A DNA stretch of 64,000 nucleotides from Pinus tabuliformis. Taxonomy: Eukaryota; Streptophyta; Pinopsida; Pinales; Pinaceae. The notes below the pieces were generated by a model that saw only the letters and a list, made by a program, of their open reading frames with translations, was not told where the DNA came from and ran no database searches. The stretch lies in contig CM062810.1 in the NCBI GenBank assembly GCA_031772625.1, positions 454,279,731 through 454,343,730 of the forward strand. Direction: 5' to 3'. A program made the translations under genes and the position numbers. This document shows, in pieces, positions 11,442 through 21,658 of the stretch. Within the stretch, counting starts at the first letter, position 1, and each line of letters opens with the position of its first letter.

Positions 11442-12360
11442 AACTGCACAATGTTATTTCCACTGTGGGTTGATTGTATAGGTGTAGCCACTCAATAAAA
11501 AAGAAATCTTTTTGTTGTATGTTATAAGATATGGGACTGAGGATTAAGGGTAGAATAGGGTTATTATGTATACCAAGTAAGAATCAATGTATTATAGTGA
11601 CATATAATAACTAATCATAGGTAATAGTTACACTTACAACCTAACTTCATATAACATGGTTCCTGCAGCTTGGTATCCAATCTAAAGGTTGAAATTAAAC
11701 TAGAAATTTTACAATCAAATATTATTGTAAGAAGGAAACCATAACTTACCAAAATCTATTTCAATCTCTTGAGATTCGTAAGAATGTTGTACAATATTTA
11801 GATGATATGAAATGACACAGATTACACAATATTTACATAAATAGTATGAAAAAAATGGAAGTAATGGGATCATGACCATGTATTTCTCCAGACTAATATT
11901 AACATTAGGGAACTGCACAATGTTATTTCCATTGCGGGTTGATAGTATAGGTGTAGCCACTCAATACAAAGATAATCCTTGTGTTATATGTTAGAGGACA
12001 TAGGATTAAGGGAAGAATATGGTTATCACTTATATCAGGTACTAATCACTAATCAACATATTATAGTCACATATATATAATAATTAACCATAGATAGGAG
12101 TTACACTTACACCTTAACCTCATATAACATGGTTCATGTAGCTTGGTATCTAGTCTAAAGGGTGAAACTAAACTAGACATTTTACAACCAAGTATTAATG
12201 CAAGAAGAAGAAGGAAACCATATATTACCAAAATCCATTTCAATTTCTTGAGTTTCGTAAACAAGTTGTACAACATTTAGATGATATGAAATGACACAGG
12301 TTACACAATATTTATATAAATAGTGAGAATGTATTTCTCCAGATTAAAATTAACATGAGG
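11442..12360. repeat. 469-bp tandem duplication
   Basis: The unit beginning AACTGCACAATGTTATTTCC at 11442 starts again at 11911, and both copies run through CTTGGTATC and GATGATATGAAATGACACAG to ATTTCTCCAGA. They have diverged by substitutions and short indels, so the duplication is old. No coding function is visible. Confidence 0.85.
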
Positions 12361-12381
12361 GAAAATATCTATTGACATGGG

Positions 12382-12561
12382 AATATTTCAACCTAAAGGT
12401 TGCCTTGGCCATTTCATGTAAAATTTATCTAATTTTTGGTTCTTCTCATATCAATAGATGGGATCAATAAAAGGGAAATAGGAGGCATGGTATGTCAATA
12501 TTTCAAGCAAAAGGTTGCCATTGCCATTTCATGTAAAATTTATTTAGTGTGAGGTTATTCT
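12382..12561. repeat. 115-bp tandem repeat interrupted by E2
   Basis: Unit 1 (12382-12496) starts AATATTTCAACC and contains ATGGGATCAATAAAAGGG. Unit 2 starts at 12497, is cut at 12561 by insertion of E2, and resumes at 51625 with ATGGGATCAATAAAAGGG at about 51641. This confirms both outer borders of E2 independently of its TSD. Confidence 0.85.
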
Positions 12562-12583
12562 TGTTACTTCAGAGCATATATGA
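12562..12583 (-). repeat. E2 3' LTR, outer 22 bp left of the E3 insertion
   Basis: TGTTACTTCAGAGCATATATGA matches the start of the other E2 LTR at 51133 (TGTTAGTTCAAAGCATATAT). The LTR continues at 31646/31651 on the far side of E3. The last five bases, TATGA, form the left TSD of E3. Confidence 0.88.
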
Positions 12584-13409
12584 TGCAGGAGCATGTGACT
12601 TAGAGGGAAACATATTCAAATATATTCCAAAAATCCAAAAAGATCTACAGGCAAAGGAGTGGGGTCCTTTAGCTAGTAATTTTCATGTCTTCCTAGTTTA
12701 ATATAAGAATAGAGTAAGAATAAATCATGCTAAAATAATCACTTATGGATAAGTTGTAACAAAGATTTATGCTTTAAATCACTCTAAGTAAAACCATGCT
12801 TTTGTAAAGGATAAGGGCCAAGAAGGCTTTATCTATTAATAGTAAAACAAAATAACGAGACGCTTTGAGTTAGAGGTGCTCGGAAGCATCATCATATGCA
12901 AAAAGCTCTTTTTGTTCATTTGGTTTATGGTTCCATGTAAATTGGCATTTTTATGCGTATGTCAGTTTGGTTCTATTATTTTGTGAGCTTATAAATGGTG
13001 ATTCAGCTTTTTTTTTCAATTAACTCTTAATATTAGGCCTATTGGGAAGTTTTCCCTTCATATCGGCGAGCGCAGGATTCTTAAATCATTTTATTGAGTT
13101 CTGTGGCCAAACTCTATTTTACATAGAGAAATTGTGAAAATTCCTTAGTCGGATCATAGTTCCGGATCTGAAACTTTATTAGATTTCATTCATACTCGTA
13201 TCGGGTCCAAACTGATAGTGCATCGGAGAAGCACAACTAGAGTGGAAAGCCTTTGGAAAGGTCGAGTACTAAACCCCGACAGTCCGGACTCAAAACATTA
13301 TAAAGAAGGGTGGAAAGGGTGTCAAGTCCACAAGTGTATCGCATCGAAAGTTCGGAGTGGGAGAGCCAAGTCCTTGGAATAGTGGGATCGCCAATTGCGA
13401 TCTCCAATA

Positions 13410-13478
<69 letters not shown>

Positions 13479-13849
13479 CGCATCGGAGGAAGGAAGGAGG
13501 AAGGGCCATTAAACATGTCGATAGTGTAATTCCTTTGGAATTACACGAATACTATTTGAAGCTATGACACTGTTTTTAAAGGCACTGATAGTATATTGTG
13601 TGAACTCCATAGTAAATGCTCACCGATAGTGCTTTGGAATTACAGTCCCCATAGAAATAGAAGGTTGAGTTTATAAATTGTGGCTAATAAAAAGGATTGA
13701 GGTTTTAGGGGGAAACCATGAGGCTGTCAGTTTATCAGTAAATGAATGATATACCAGTAAGTGGAGAAGGAAGAATTTAGCTAGATATCAAAGAAATTGT
13801 AGCCAAGTTTGAGATATTGTTGATATCGCGTGCACCCAGGCCACCATTA
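12584..13849 (+). repeat. E3 5' LTR
   Basis: About 1266 bp, starting TGCAGGAGC and ending in a degraded CCACCATTA just before the primer site. It aligns to 18479-19086 plus 30786-31650. It holds one long (TA)n run at about 13413-13475. Confidence 0.88.
13413..13475. repeat. (TA)n microsatellite in E3 5' LTR
   Basis: About 31 TA dinucleotides without interruption. The matching site in the 3' LTR is expanded and duplicated. Confidence 0.95.
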
Positions 13850-13850
13850 G

Positions 13851-13866
13851 TGGTATCAGAGCAACC
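13851..13866 (+). promoter_or_regulatory. E3 primer binding site for initiator Met tRNA
   Basis: TGGTATCAGAGC begins one base after the 5' LTR. This is the standard plant primer site complementary to the 3' end of initiator methionine tRNA. Confidence 0.92.
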
Positions 13867-13912
13867 AACTGACATTGGATTGAATCTCAGAAGCAGGAGC
13901 AGGAAGGTTACT

Positions 13913-14890
13913 ATGGCTTTTAGATTTGGAAGAGGATAAGGACATGGTGGAATAGGATGGCCTATTGCAAATGCTGAAGTAATGGAAGTTGTGCAACAGA
14001 TGCAAGCTAGATTGGATGCATTAACAACAGGGAGGAACATAGATGATGGACATGTTAGTGAACCTGAGGTTGAAGCTATAGAGGAGGAAGTTGTAGGAGT
14101 TACTCCTGAGATGAGGTTCTTTCAGTCAGTGTTGAGATCCACAGCTCGGCCAAAGATCAAGGTATAAATATATGAAGGAGGATTGAATCTAGAAGAATTA
14201 ATAGACTGTATTAGTGGCATGGAGAAATTATTCGAATATGAAGAAATAAAAGATGATAAGAAAGTGAAGTTTGTTGTCATGAAGCTAAAAGGCCATGCAA
14301 TGCTTTGGTGGGATAGTGTGCAAGCACAAAGGAAGAGACTTGGCAAGCCACCAATCAAGAATTGGAGCAGGATGGTAGCAAAGCTAAGAGGTAAGTTTCT
14401 ACCAAGTAATTATCAGCAAACCTTGTTTAGACAAATGAAAAATCCTAGACAAAGATCTTTAACAGTGAAAGAATAAAGAGAGGAATTCTACAAGGTAAGC
14501 ATAAGAGTTGTAGAAGCCCGTGATACAGATGAGAAGGTGGCTAGATATATGAATGGTGTCAGGATGGACATTCAAGACGAGATAAGTCTACTGTCTCCTA
14601 AAACAGTAGAGGAAACTTATCAGGTAGCACTGAAAGTTGAAGAAAAAATCATGAGGAAGCAGTCTTCCAAAGGGAGAGGTACTTCTGAGGAAGGGGAAGT
14701 CAAGGTGGTAGAGGAAGATCTACAACACCTAAAGATGGAGATAGTAGCAACTCAACCCAGCATGCACCCACAAGAGTTGATGCAAGAGGCAGAGGGAGTC
14801 TTTCTAGAGGAAGAGGAGGTAGAGGAATAGGGAGAGAAATAAGGTGTTACAAATGTAACAAGTTGGGACACAAAGCTTTTGAGTTCCCAG
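13913..14890 (+). pseudogene. E3 gag (capsid/nucleocapsid), broken
   Basis: The frame opens at ATG 13913 and has a stop at 13937-13939. It continues through a gag domain with KLKGHAMLWWD (near 14285-14318) and FLPSNYQQTLF, the usual plant gypsy capsid signature. Stops occur at 14165, 14474 and 14828. A frameshift before 14845 leads into a CCHC knuckle, CYKCNKLGHKAF, whose last Cys is replaced by Phe. A normal product would assemble the virus-like particle and bind RNA; this copy cannot. Pol follows in the frame of the knuckle. Confidence 0.8.
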
Positions 14891-14997
14891 AGAATTCAGA
14901 AAAAAATTAGAGGAATACGATTGTTGCTCAAGTTGAGGGAGAAGCACCAGTAGCAGCAGTGATAGAAGAAGAAAATATACCAGAGAGAGGATAATCT

Positions 14998-15480
14998 TTG
15001 GTAGTTAATAAAGTTTTGCTCAAGTCAACAAAGGAGGTAGTTGAACCATCACAAAGAAAGTCTTTATTTATGATAGTGTGTAAATTCCAAGGGAAATGTT
15101 GCCAGATGATCATTGATAGTGGCAACACTACTAATTTGGTCTCTATAGAAGTGGTGGAGAAATTAAAGTTGAAGACAATGAAACATCCAACACCTTACAA
15201 GGTGTCTTGGTTGCAAAAGGGACATCAATTGTTGCTAAATGGACGGTGTGAAGTGGAATTTCAGGTGGGCATGTATAAAGATAAAATTGTTTGTGATGTG
15301 ATGCCAATGGATGTGTGTCACATATTGCTTGGAATACCTTGACAATATATGAGAGGATCCATGCATGATGGGAAAAGAAACACTTACAATTTTGGAAAGG
15401 ATGGTGTCAATCATACATTACTGCCTCTGCAAGAATAAGATGTACCATGAAAGAAGACTAATCCAAAAACTCTGTTACTT
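14998..15480 (+). pseudogene. E3 aspartic protease domain, broken
   Basis: The active-site motif is MIIDSGNTTNLVS (near 15107-15145), a variant of the retropepsin DSG triad, followed by CDVMPMDVCHILLGIP, a strand characteristic of plant gypsy proteases. A TGA at 15340-15342 sits where the family normally has Trp, consistent with a G to A change. The domain would cut Gag-Pol and now lies in an interrupted frame. Confidence 0.8.
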
Positions 15481-15495
15481 GGAGGAAAGGAATAC

Positions 15496-16356
15496 TTGAA
15501 GCAGATTAAAGAAAATGAGGTAAATTTTTTTGTAATTTTCAAGCCCAAGGTAATAATTACTTCTACTAAAGTTTTTGATTTACCTATTGAAATTCATGAA
15601 ATGTTGGACAAATATTGTGATATTATTGTTGATGATTTGCCTAATGAATTACCACCTATCAGAAGAATCAACCATCATATAGATTTGATACCTGGAGCAA
15701 GTCTACCTAACAAAGCATCTTACAAAATGACTCCTACTGAAAATGAAGATGTTAGGAAGCAAGTGCAAGAATTGCTTGACAAAGGGCTGATCGGAGAAAG
15801 CTTGAGTCCTTGTGCAGTGCCAACAGTGTTGAGTCCAAAGAAAGATGGAGGCTAGAGAATGTGTATAGATTCAAGAGCCATTAATAAAATCACAATCATG
15901 TACAGATTTTTTTTACCTAGAATTGAAGATTTAATGGATTGCTTGAGTGGAGCAAAGTATTTTTCAAAGCTAGATCTTAAAAGTGGGTATCATCAGATAA
16001 GGATAAGAGAAGGGGATGAGTGGAAAACAACTTTGAAGACAAATGAGGGACTGTATGAGTGGAGAGTAATTCCTTTTGGGTTGTCAAATGCACCGAGTAC
16101 ATTTATGAGACTCATGAATGAAGTTCTTAAAGAGTTCATTGGTAGGTTTGTAATAGTATATCTGGACGATATATTAGTTTATAGCAGGTCTAAGGAGGAG
16201 CACATGAGACATCTTAATTATGTCTTACAAAGGCTCCAGCAAAGGAAATTATTTCCAAATTTGAAGAAGTGTTCACTCATGAAAGAAGAGCTAATGTACT
16301 TGGGTTTTGTTATTTCTACTGAAGTGCTGAAGATGGATCCAGAGAAGATCAAATAA
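15496..16356 (+). pseudogene. E3 reverse transcriptase, broken
   Basis: The RT core is read in one frame: [50 protein letters not shown] and the catalytic YLDDILVYS (near 16159-16185). In-frame stops lie at 15853-15855 and 16354-16356, with no frameshift between them. Catalytic Asp residues are intact. It copied the element RNA into DNA when intact. Confidence 0.88.
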
Positions 16357-16359
16357 ATT

Positions 16360-16960
16360 ATGGAGTGGCCTTCACCCAAGAGTGTTTTTGAGGTAATAAG
16401 TTTTCATGGTCTTGCTAGCTTTTATAGAAAATTCATCAAGAATTTTAGTAAGATAAATGCACCTATTATTGAGACCATAATGAAGGATAAACAACCATTT
16501 ATATGGACTACTGAAGCAGAAAGAAATTTTCAGCTGTTAAAGAAAAAAATCATTGAAAAGCCTATTTTGGTTCTGCCTGGTTTTAACAAACCATTTCAAG
16601 TGAAGTGTGATGCCAGTAGAGAAGCAATTGGAGGTGTTTTAAGTCAGGAAGACCGACCAATAGATTATTTTAGTGAAAAGCTAAATGATTTTAAAAATAT
16701 GCATTCTTCTTATGATAAGGAGTTCTACGCAGTTTTGCAGTCATTGAAGAAATGGAGGCATTGTCTAATGTCAAAGGAATTTATCCTTTATTCAGATAAC
16801 CATGCATTGTAGTATATTATGCAACAGCCAAAGCTCAACCAGAAACATGCTAAATGGGTATAGTATCTTCAAGGTTTCCATTTTGATTTGAAGCATATAA
16901 ATGGCCAAGCAGATAAAGTTGCATAGTCCTTAAGTAGGAGATATGTATTCCTTCAAGAGA
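16360..16960 (+). pseudogene. E3 RNase H domain, broken
   Basis: It follows the RT connection in the same frame. FQVKCDASREAIGGVLSQ contains the first catalytic Asp, HSSYDKEFYAVLQSLKKWRHCL the Glu, and LYSDNHAL the second Asp. Stops occur at 16810, 16861 and 16924. It would degrade the RNA strand of the hybrid. Confidence 0.82.
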
Positions 16961-16971
16961 GTCAAATCCAA

Positions 16972-17665
16972 GTGTTGGGTTTTGATTTTCTTAAGGAATT
17001 ATATGAGACCGATTCATATTTTAAAGAGGCATTTGAAACTTGTAAAAATCTTGTTTTGGTGGATAGAAGTAAATGGTTGGATTACTTCTTACAATATGGC
17101 CAATTGTTTAAGAAAGATCAGCGGTGCATACCAAACTGTTCAATGAGGGAAAATTTAATCGAAGAAAAACATAGTGGATGACTTGCAGGACATTTTGGTG
17201 TTGGGTAGACTTATTACCAGCTAAGTAGATTTTATTTCTAGCTGAAAATGAAATCTGAAGTGGAGAAGTATGTGAGAACATGCAAATTCTGTCAATATGC
17301 AAAAGGAAGAAGCCAAAACACAGGCTTGCATATCCCATTACCAATTCTAGATAGGCCTTGGGATATGGTAAGTATGGATTTTGTTTTGGGCTTACCAAAG
17401 ACTCAAAGTGGTAATGATTCAATTTTTGTTGTAGTGGACATATTTTCAAAAATGGCACACTTTATTCGATGTTATAAAACTAGTGATGCTTTTGACATTG
17501 CTAATTTGTTTTCTAAGGAGGTTGTAAGATTGCATGGGTTGCCCAAAAATATTGTCTCAAACAGGGATTCCAAATTTGTTGGACATTTCTAAAGGACACT
17601 ATGGAAGAAGCCGGGAACTAAATTAAGTTTTAGTTCTGTCTATCATCCACAAACTGATGGACAGC
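16972..17665 (+). pseudogene. E3 integrase, zinc-binding and catalytic N-terminal part
   Basis: GHFGVG, then [16 protein letters not shown] gives the HHCC region (about 17180-17315). The catalytic core has [12 protein letters not shown] with the first Asp (near 17377) and [20 protein letters not shown] with the second (near 17530-17590). Several stops interrupt the linker, and a TAA follows GHF at 17590-17592. All pieces share one frame. Confidence 0.82.
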
Positions 17666-17670
17666 CTGAT

Positions 17671-18454
17671 GTGGTGAACAAGAGTTTAGGCAATCGTTTA
17701 AGGAGTCTTACTGTAGAACATCCAAAGCAATGGGATCAAGTGTTAGCACAAGCTGAGTATGCATATCATGACTCACCTAATAGGAGTATAGGACAGAGTC
17801 TATTCCATATTGTTTATGGAATGCATCGAAGAGAAATATCTGAATTAAGAAGTTTGGGAAAAGAAGAGATGAGAAGTGCAGAGCATGAATATTTTGCTTC
17901 AGAAATGCAAGCAATACATGAACAAGTGAAACAACAGCTGCAGGATGACAACATCAAGTATAAAATCAGAGAAGACATGAGAAGAAGAGAGGTGAATTTT
18001 GAAGTTGGAGATCTAGTTATAGCGCATCTCAGAAAGGAGAGGTTTCCAAAGACGGAGTATAACAAATTGACGTTCAAAACAAATGGACCGTGCAGAGCGT
18101 TGAGGAAGTTCTCTACAAATTCATATGAAATTAAGTTACCCCGTGATGTTGGGATGTCACCAATTTTTTAATGTTGTAGACCTGTACAAGTATTAAGATG
18201 AAATTGCAGATGATACAACATAAGATCAAGAGACCGAAGAGATTGATTGGTTAAAATAGTTACCCACAACAAAGGAGTTGCAGCCAAAAAGAATTCTGGA
18301 CAAGAAGGTGTTTAAGAAGACAAGGGGATGAGATTACTTCCAGTATTTGGAAAAATGGAAGGGACAACCAACCACTAAGGCTACTTGGGTTACGTAAGAC
18401 ATGCTATCGAAACTGGGTTATTCTGTAGATGAACTCATCGACAAGAGCCCATGA
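17671..18454 (+). pseudogene. E3 integrase C-terminus and degenerate chromodomain
   Basis: HPQTDGQPDVVNKSL lies around the third catalytic position, and the usual Glu appears replaced (PDVV instead of a TEVV type), so this copy lacks the DDE Glu. HLRKERFP and the GPCRAL segment match the integrase tail. After stops near 18168 and 18257, RILDKKVFKKTRG and YFQYLEKWKGQP match chromodomains of plant chromoviruses, and the frame ends at TGA 18452-18454. Chromodomains direct integration to marked chromatin in this group. Confidence 0.78.
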
Positions 18455-18478
18455 ATAATTTTTTCCTCAGGAGTCTAA

Positions 18479-19086
18479 TGTAGGAGCATGTGACTTAGAG
18501 GGGAAAATCTTCAAATATATTCCAAAAATCGAAAAAAAACTACAGGCAACGGAGTGGGGTCCTTTAGCCAGCAATTTTCATGCTTTCCTAGTTTAAGATA
18601 AGAATAGAGTAAGAATAAATCATGCTAAAATAGTCACTTATGGATAAGTTGTAACAAAGCTTTACGCTTTAAATCATTATATGTAAAATCATGCTTTTGT
18701 AAAGGATAAGGGCCGAGAAGGATTTATCTATTAATTAAAAAAAAAAAAATGGGATGCTCTGAGTTATAGAAGCCCAGAATAATTATCATCTGCAAAAACC
18801 TCTCTCTGTTCATCTGGTATATGGTTCCATTTAAATTGGTATTTTTATGCATATGTGAGTGCGGTTCTATTATTTTCTGAGCTTACAATTGGTTCTTCAG
18901 CCTTTGCTTTTCAATTGTCTTTGAATATTAGTCTTGTTGGGAAGTTTTCCCTTCATAGCAGCAAGCGCAGGCTTCTTAAATCATTTGATTGAGTTCCGTG
19001 GCCAAACTCTATTTTACATAGAGAAAGAGTGAAATTTCCTTATCCGGAGCATAGTTACAGATCTGAAACTCTATTATATTTGGTTT
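18479..19086 (+). repeat. E3 3' LTR, left part
   Basis: It begins TGTAGGAGCATGTGAC and matches 12584-13190 closely. It is interrupted at 19086 by E4 and resumes at 30786. A purine-containing CAGGAGTCTAA just upstream is the probable polypurine tract. Confidence 0.88.
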
Positions 19087-19339
19087 TGTTGTGACCACTA
19101 ACAACCCCCCTACTTCTTTATTATTAGCAATAAAACTAAAGAAGTGGGGACCCTTAGTAAACAATTCAAAAAATTTTATAAAATTTTTTGTATTATACTC
19201 CTCAAAAAATACATCGCACGGAGAAGAGTGAAACATTTCTTTATGAGCACAATAAAAAACTGCGTAGAAGCGACGTGAAATTCATCGCATTGCATACATT
19301 AAGAAGCGCCCATAAATGAAAATCTTAAGAAATCTCCGA

Positions 19340-19600
19340 TGGTCGATATGCGACATCGCATATCACAACATCGCATAAACAACACATAATAACTTAACAA
19401 ATTGCAATGATAAATGTGATCTTGCGATAAATGCGATCTGCAATTTTGCGATAAATGTGATCTGCAATAAATGTGATTTGCGATAAATGCGATCTGCGAT
19501 CTTGTGATGCTGCGATCCTGCGATCTGCGCGATTCTGCGCTAAACTGATTAGGAAACTCTGCGATAACACATCTTGATAATGCGATCCACGATGATGCGA
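19340..19600. repeat. GCGAT/GATAAATGCGATCTGCGAT minisatellite (E4 5' LTR)
   Basis: Many short imperfect repeats built from GCGAT, GATAAATGCGATC and CTGCGAT. The equivalent region in the 3' LTR is 28750-28995. Units differ in number and order, as expected of slippage. Confidence 0.8.
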
Positions 19601-19884
19601 TGCGAGTCGCAGAAATCACCCATCTCAAATTTTCCTTGGCTCAGCATTCAAGAAAAGCTGTCCCTAAACAAAAAATTGGGCACACGCCTTAAAGGAAATT
19701 AATCAATGTACGCCAAAGTATTCATGAAGGATAGTTTTGTGTTTTTCGAAGAGTCAGTTCACTGTGGGTGTCATAATTTTATACATTCATAGAGCTTAAA
19801 GCTTTCGTGTCAAAATTTATTATCACTACTCTTTTCCTTTGCGTGAACTGCAGGAATAAAAAGCAGGAAACAACATGAAGCAAT

Positions 19885-20172
19885 GTGCAGGAAACATCTA
19901 AGGAAAAATGGAAAGCGTCAATGCTCGGAGAACAGAGAAGAGATGCCCTCATAAACGGATACTACATGCAACAGAAACACAGATTTCAGAGTATTACTGA
20001 ACAGATGCTGATATCAATAGGTGATTCGACACTCAAGGTCAAAAGCTCACAAAAGCAGCATGTTTACAAAATTCTGAAGCTTATGCTTGGTAAAGGAAAA
20101 AGCGCTAAAGGCGGAAAACGCACCAGAAAGGCCCGGATCAAAGAACGGAGGCAGTTTTTGATGCGCGATTAG
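19885..20172 (+). CDS. 95-codon open frame in E4 5' LTR, unknown
   Basis: The frame is very basic, with KSAKGGKRTRKARIKERRQF near its end and no cysteine motif. It starts at GTG, not ATG, and its stop lies inside the 15-bp hairpin arm. The same frame is open in the 3' LTR (29276-29563). The two copies differ at about eight residues, so most substitutions change the protein; this argues against selection since insertion. It may be a chance open frame in an LTR or a remnant of a small LTR-encoded product. I do not recognise it. Confidence 0.25.
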   Translation: MQETSKEKWKASMLGEQRRDALINGYYMQQKHRFQSITEQMLISIGDSTLKVKSSQKQHVYKILKLMLGKGKSAKGGKRTRKARIKERRQFLMRD

Positions 20173-20194
20173 CGCCTAACGCTAATCGCGCATC
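20160..20194 (+). terminator. 15-bp perfect hairpin in E4 5' LTR
   Basis: GATGCGCGATTAGCG (20160-20174), loop CCTAA, then the exact reverse complement (20180-20194). It is the strongest stem in the element. The 3' LTR copy (29551-29585) keeps it with one C to T change. It could shape the transcript end or packaging; the role is inference. Confidence 0.6.
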
Positions 20195-21390
20195 GCTAAG
20201 AAAATTGTTCAGAAAGCAAAGTCCCTAACTTGCTTAGTCATCCACGAGTCCGGAAACCGAAATAGCAAAAGCAGAGGAAATTTAAGAGGAATTTGGGTTG
20301 TTACCAAGTATATACGCAGTAAATTCGCCCAGCTAGAAGATGATTCCCAAAAATATCTTCTAGTTTACTAAAATGTGGTGTCAGCGCTTGCCATTTCTAT
20401 TTTCGTAGCCCAAGCGAAAGCCAAAAGAAAACCAGCTGACTCTTCCCAGGCAAATGTTGCATGCTCGCAACACTAAGGAGCAAATGCAGAAATAGTTAGA
20501 AATTAGATTCAATTTTTAGAAATAAGTTTTCTTAGATAAAGGGCGATCATTTAAACCCTATCCTAAATTTATGTAATTAAATTATGTAGTTAGCAGTATT
20601 TAAACCCTTCTCAGGCATTTAGAGAAGGGTCCAGAAATTTGTCAAAAACTTGTCCTCAGAACATGCACTTTTGCACCCTCAGAGGAGGTTTTGATGAATG
20701 AATGGATCAAGGTTTATTAATGTTTGCATTTGATATCTGCTACTGATGTTGCACTTCTGTACTCTTGGTAGATATTAGAACAAGGAGAGATAAATCATTG
20801 TTGCTTGAAGCTTATGAGTAGGACCTGTCATAAATGGTACTTTTATCTCTTGACCATTTCTACTTATATTCTTAAAGTGATATATAGTTTTTAGTTGTTT
20901 ATATGTTATTGCATGAATATTTGAGTTACCATTTGGCACTTTTGTATGGTGGAGTCATTTATTTATGTTTGATATATGAATAAGTTATTATGCGATATGC
21001 TGTTCACAACTGTTTTGCCTAACCTTTTATGCAAAGTGGTTCATCTTAATTGATTTCCATTCTTATAATAGCTGAATGATCTTTATTACTAGTTATTATT
21101 CGAAATCCCTTTAGATCGCATAATAGAAAAAATACATCCCGGGTTAGCATAGATTAGATGTGCTGTTTTCATTAGATTACAATAGCATAGAATTAGATTA
21201 AAGTAGCATAGATTAGAACCCTTAGATCAACATCATCCAACTCTGCACACACACACCCTTAGATTAGGAAACTGGTCCCATTATCCCCAGTCGGACCCAC
21301 TACACCAAATGGATAAGGAGCTGCCAACCAAGGTCTGGACCGGGTGGGTATACCCCTTGTTGTCGACCTGATTTTCGGGGCTTCAACATA

Positions 21391-21412
21391 TTTGGCGCTA
21401 GAAGGAGGGCCT
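21391..21412 (+). promoter_or_regulatory. E4 primer binding site
   Basis: TTTGGCGCTAGAAGGAGGGC begins two bases after the LTR end. TGGCGC-type primer sites are typical of the Tat/Athila branch of plant gypsy elements. I cannot name the tRNA with certainty. Confidence 0.7.
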
Positions 21413-21658
21413 AAACTATGAATGTCACTTAAATCAAAATCTAAATACCATTCTGAGAGTAAATCGCCCTCATCATCTCCCCCGACTTCTCCAGTATATT
21501 TAAATCCAGAGTCAGAAGTCGATTGAGTATCAATCGCTGCTACACACCCTGATATTTCAGACCAGTCTACCATTAAGCCTCTTGGAGTTGAATCTCTGAT
21601 TCACAAACTTCAGGGATTTTCCATTTCTCCTCAGAGGTCTGATAAATCTCAAAGCAGT

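Larger units (their letters stand above)
19087..21388 (+). repeat. E4 5' LTR
   Basis: It is 2302 bp, TGTTGTGACC to CTTCAACA. Alignment to 28495-30785 shows scattered substitutions and a few small indels, roughly 95 percent identity by eye. It contains a GCGAT-rich minisatellite, a 95-codon open frame and a strong hairpin. Confidence 0.9.
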
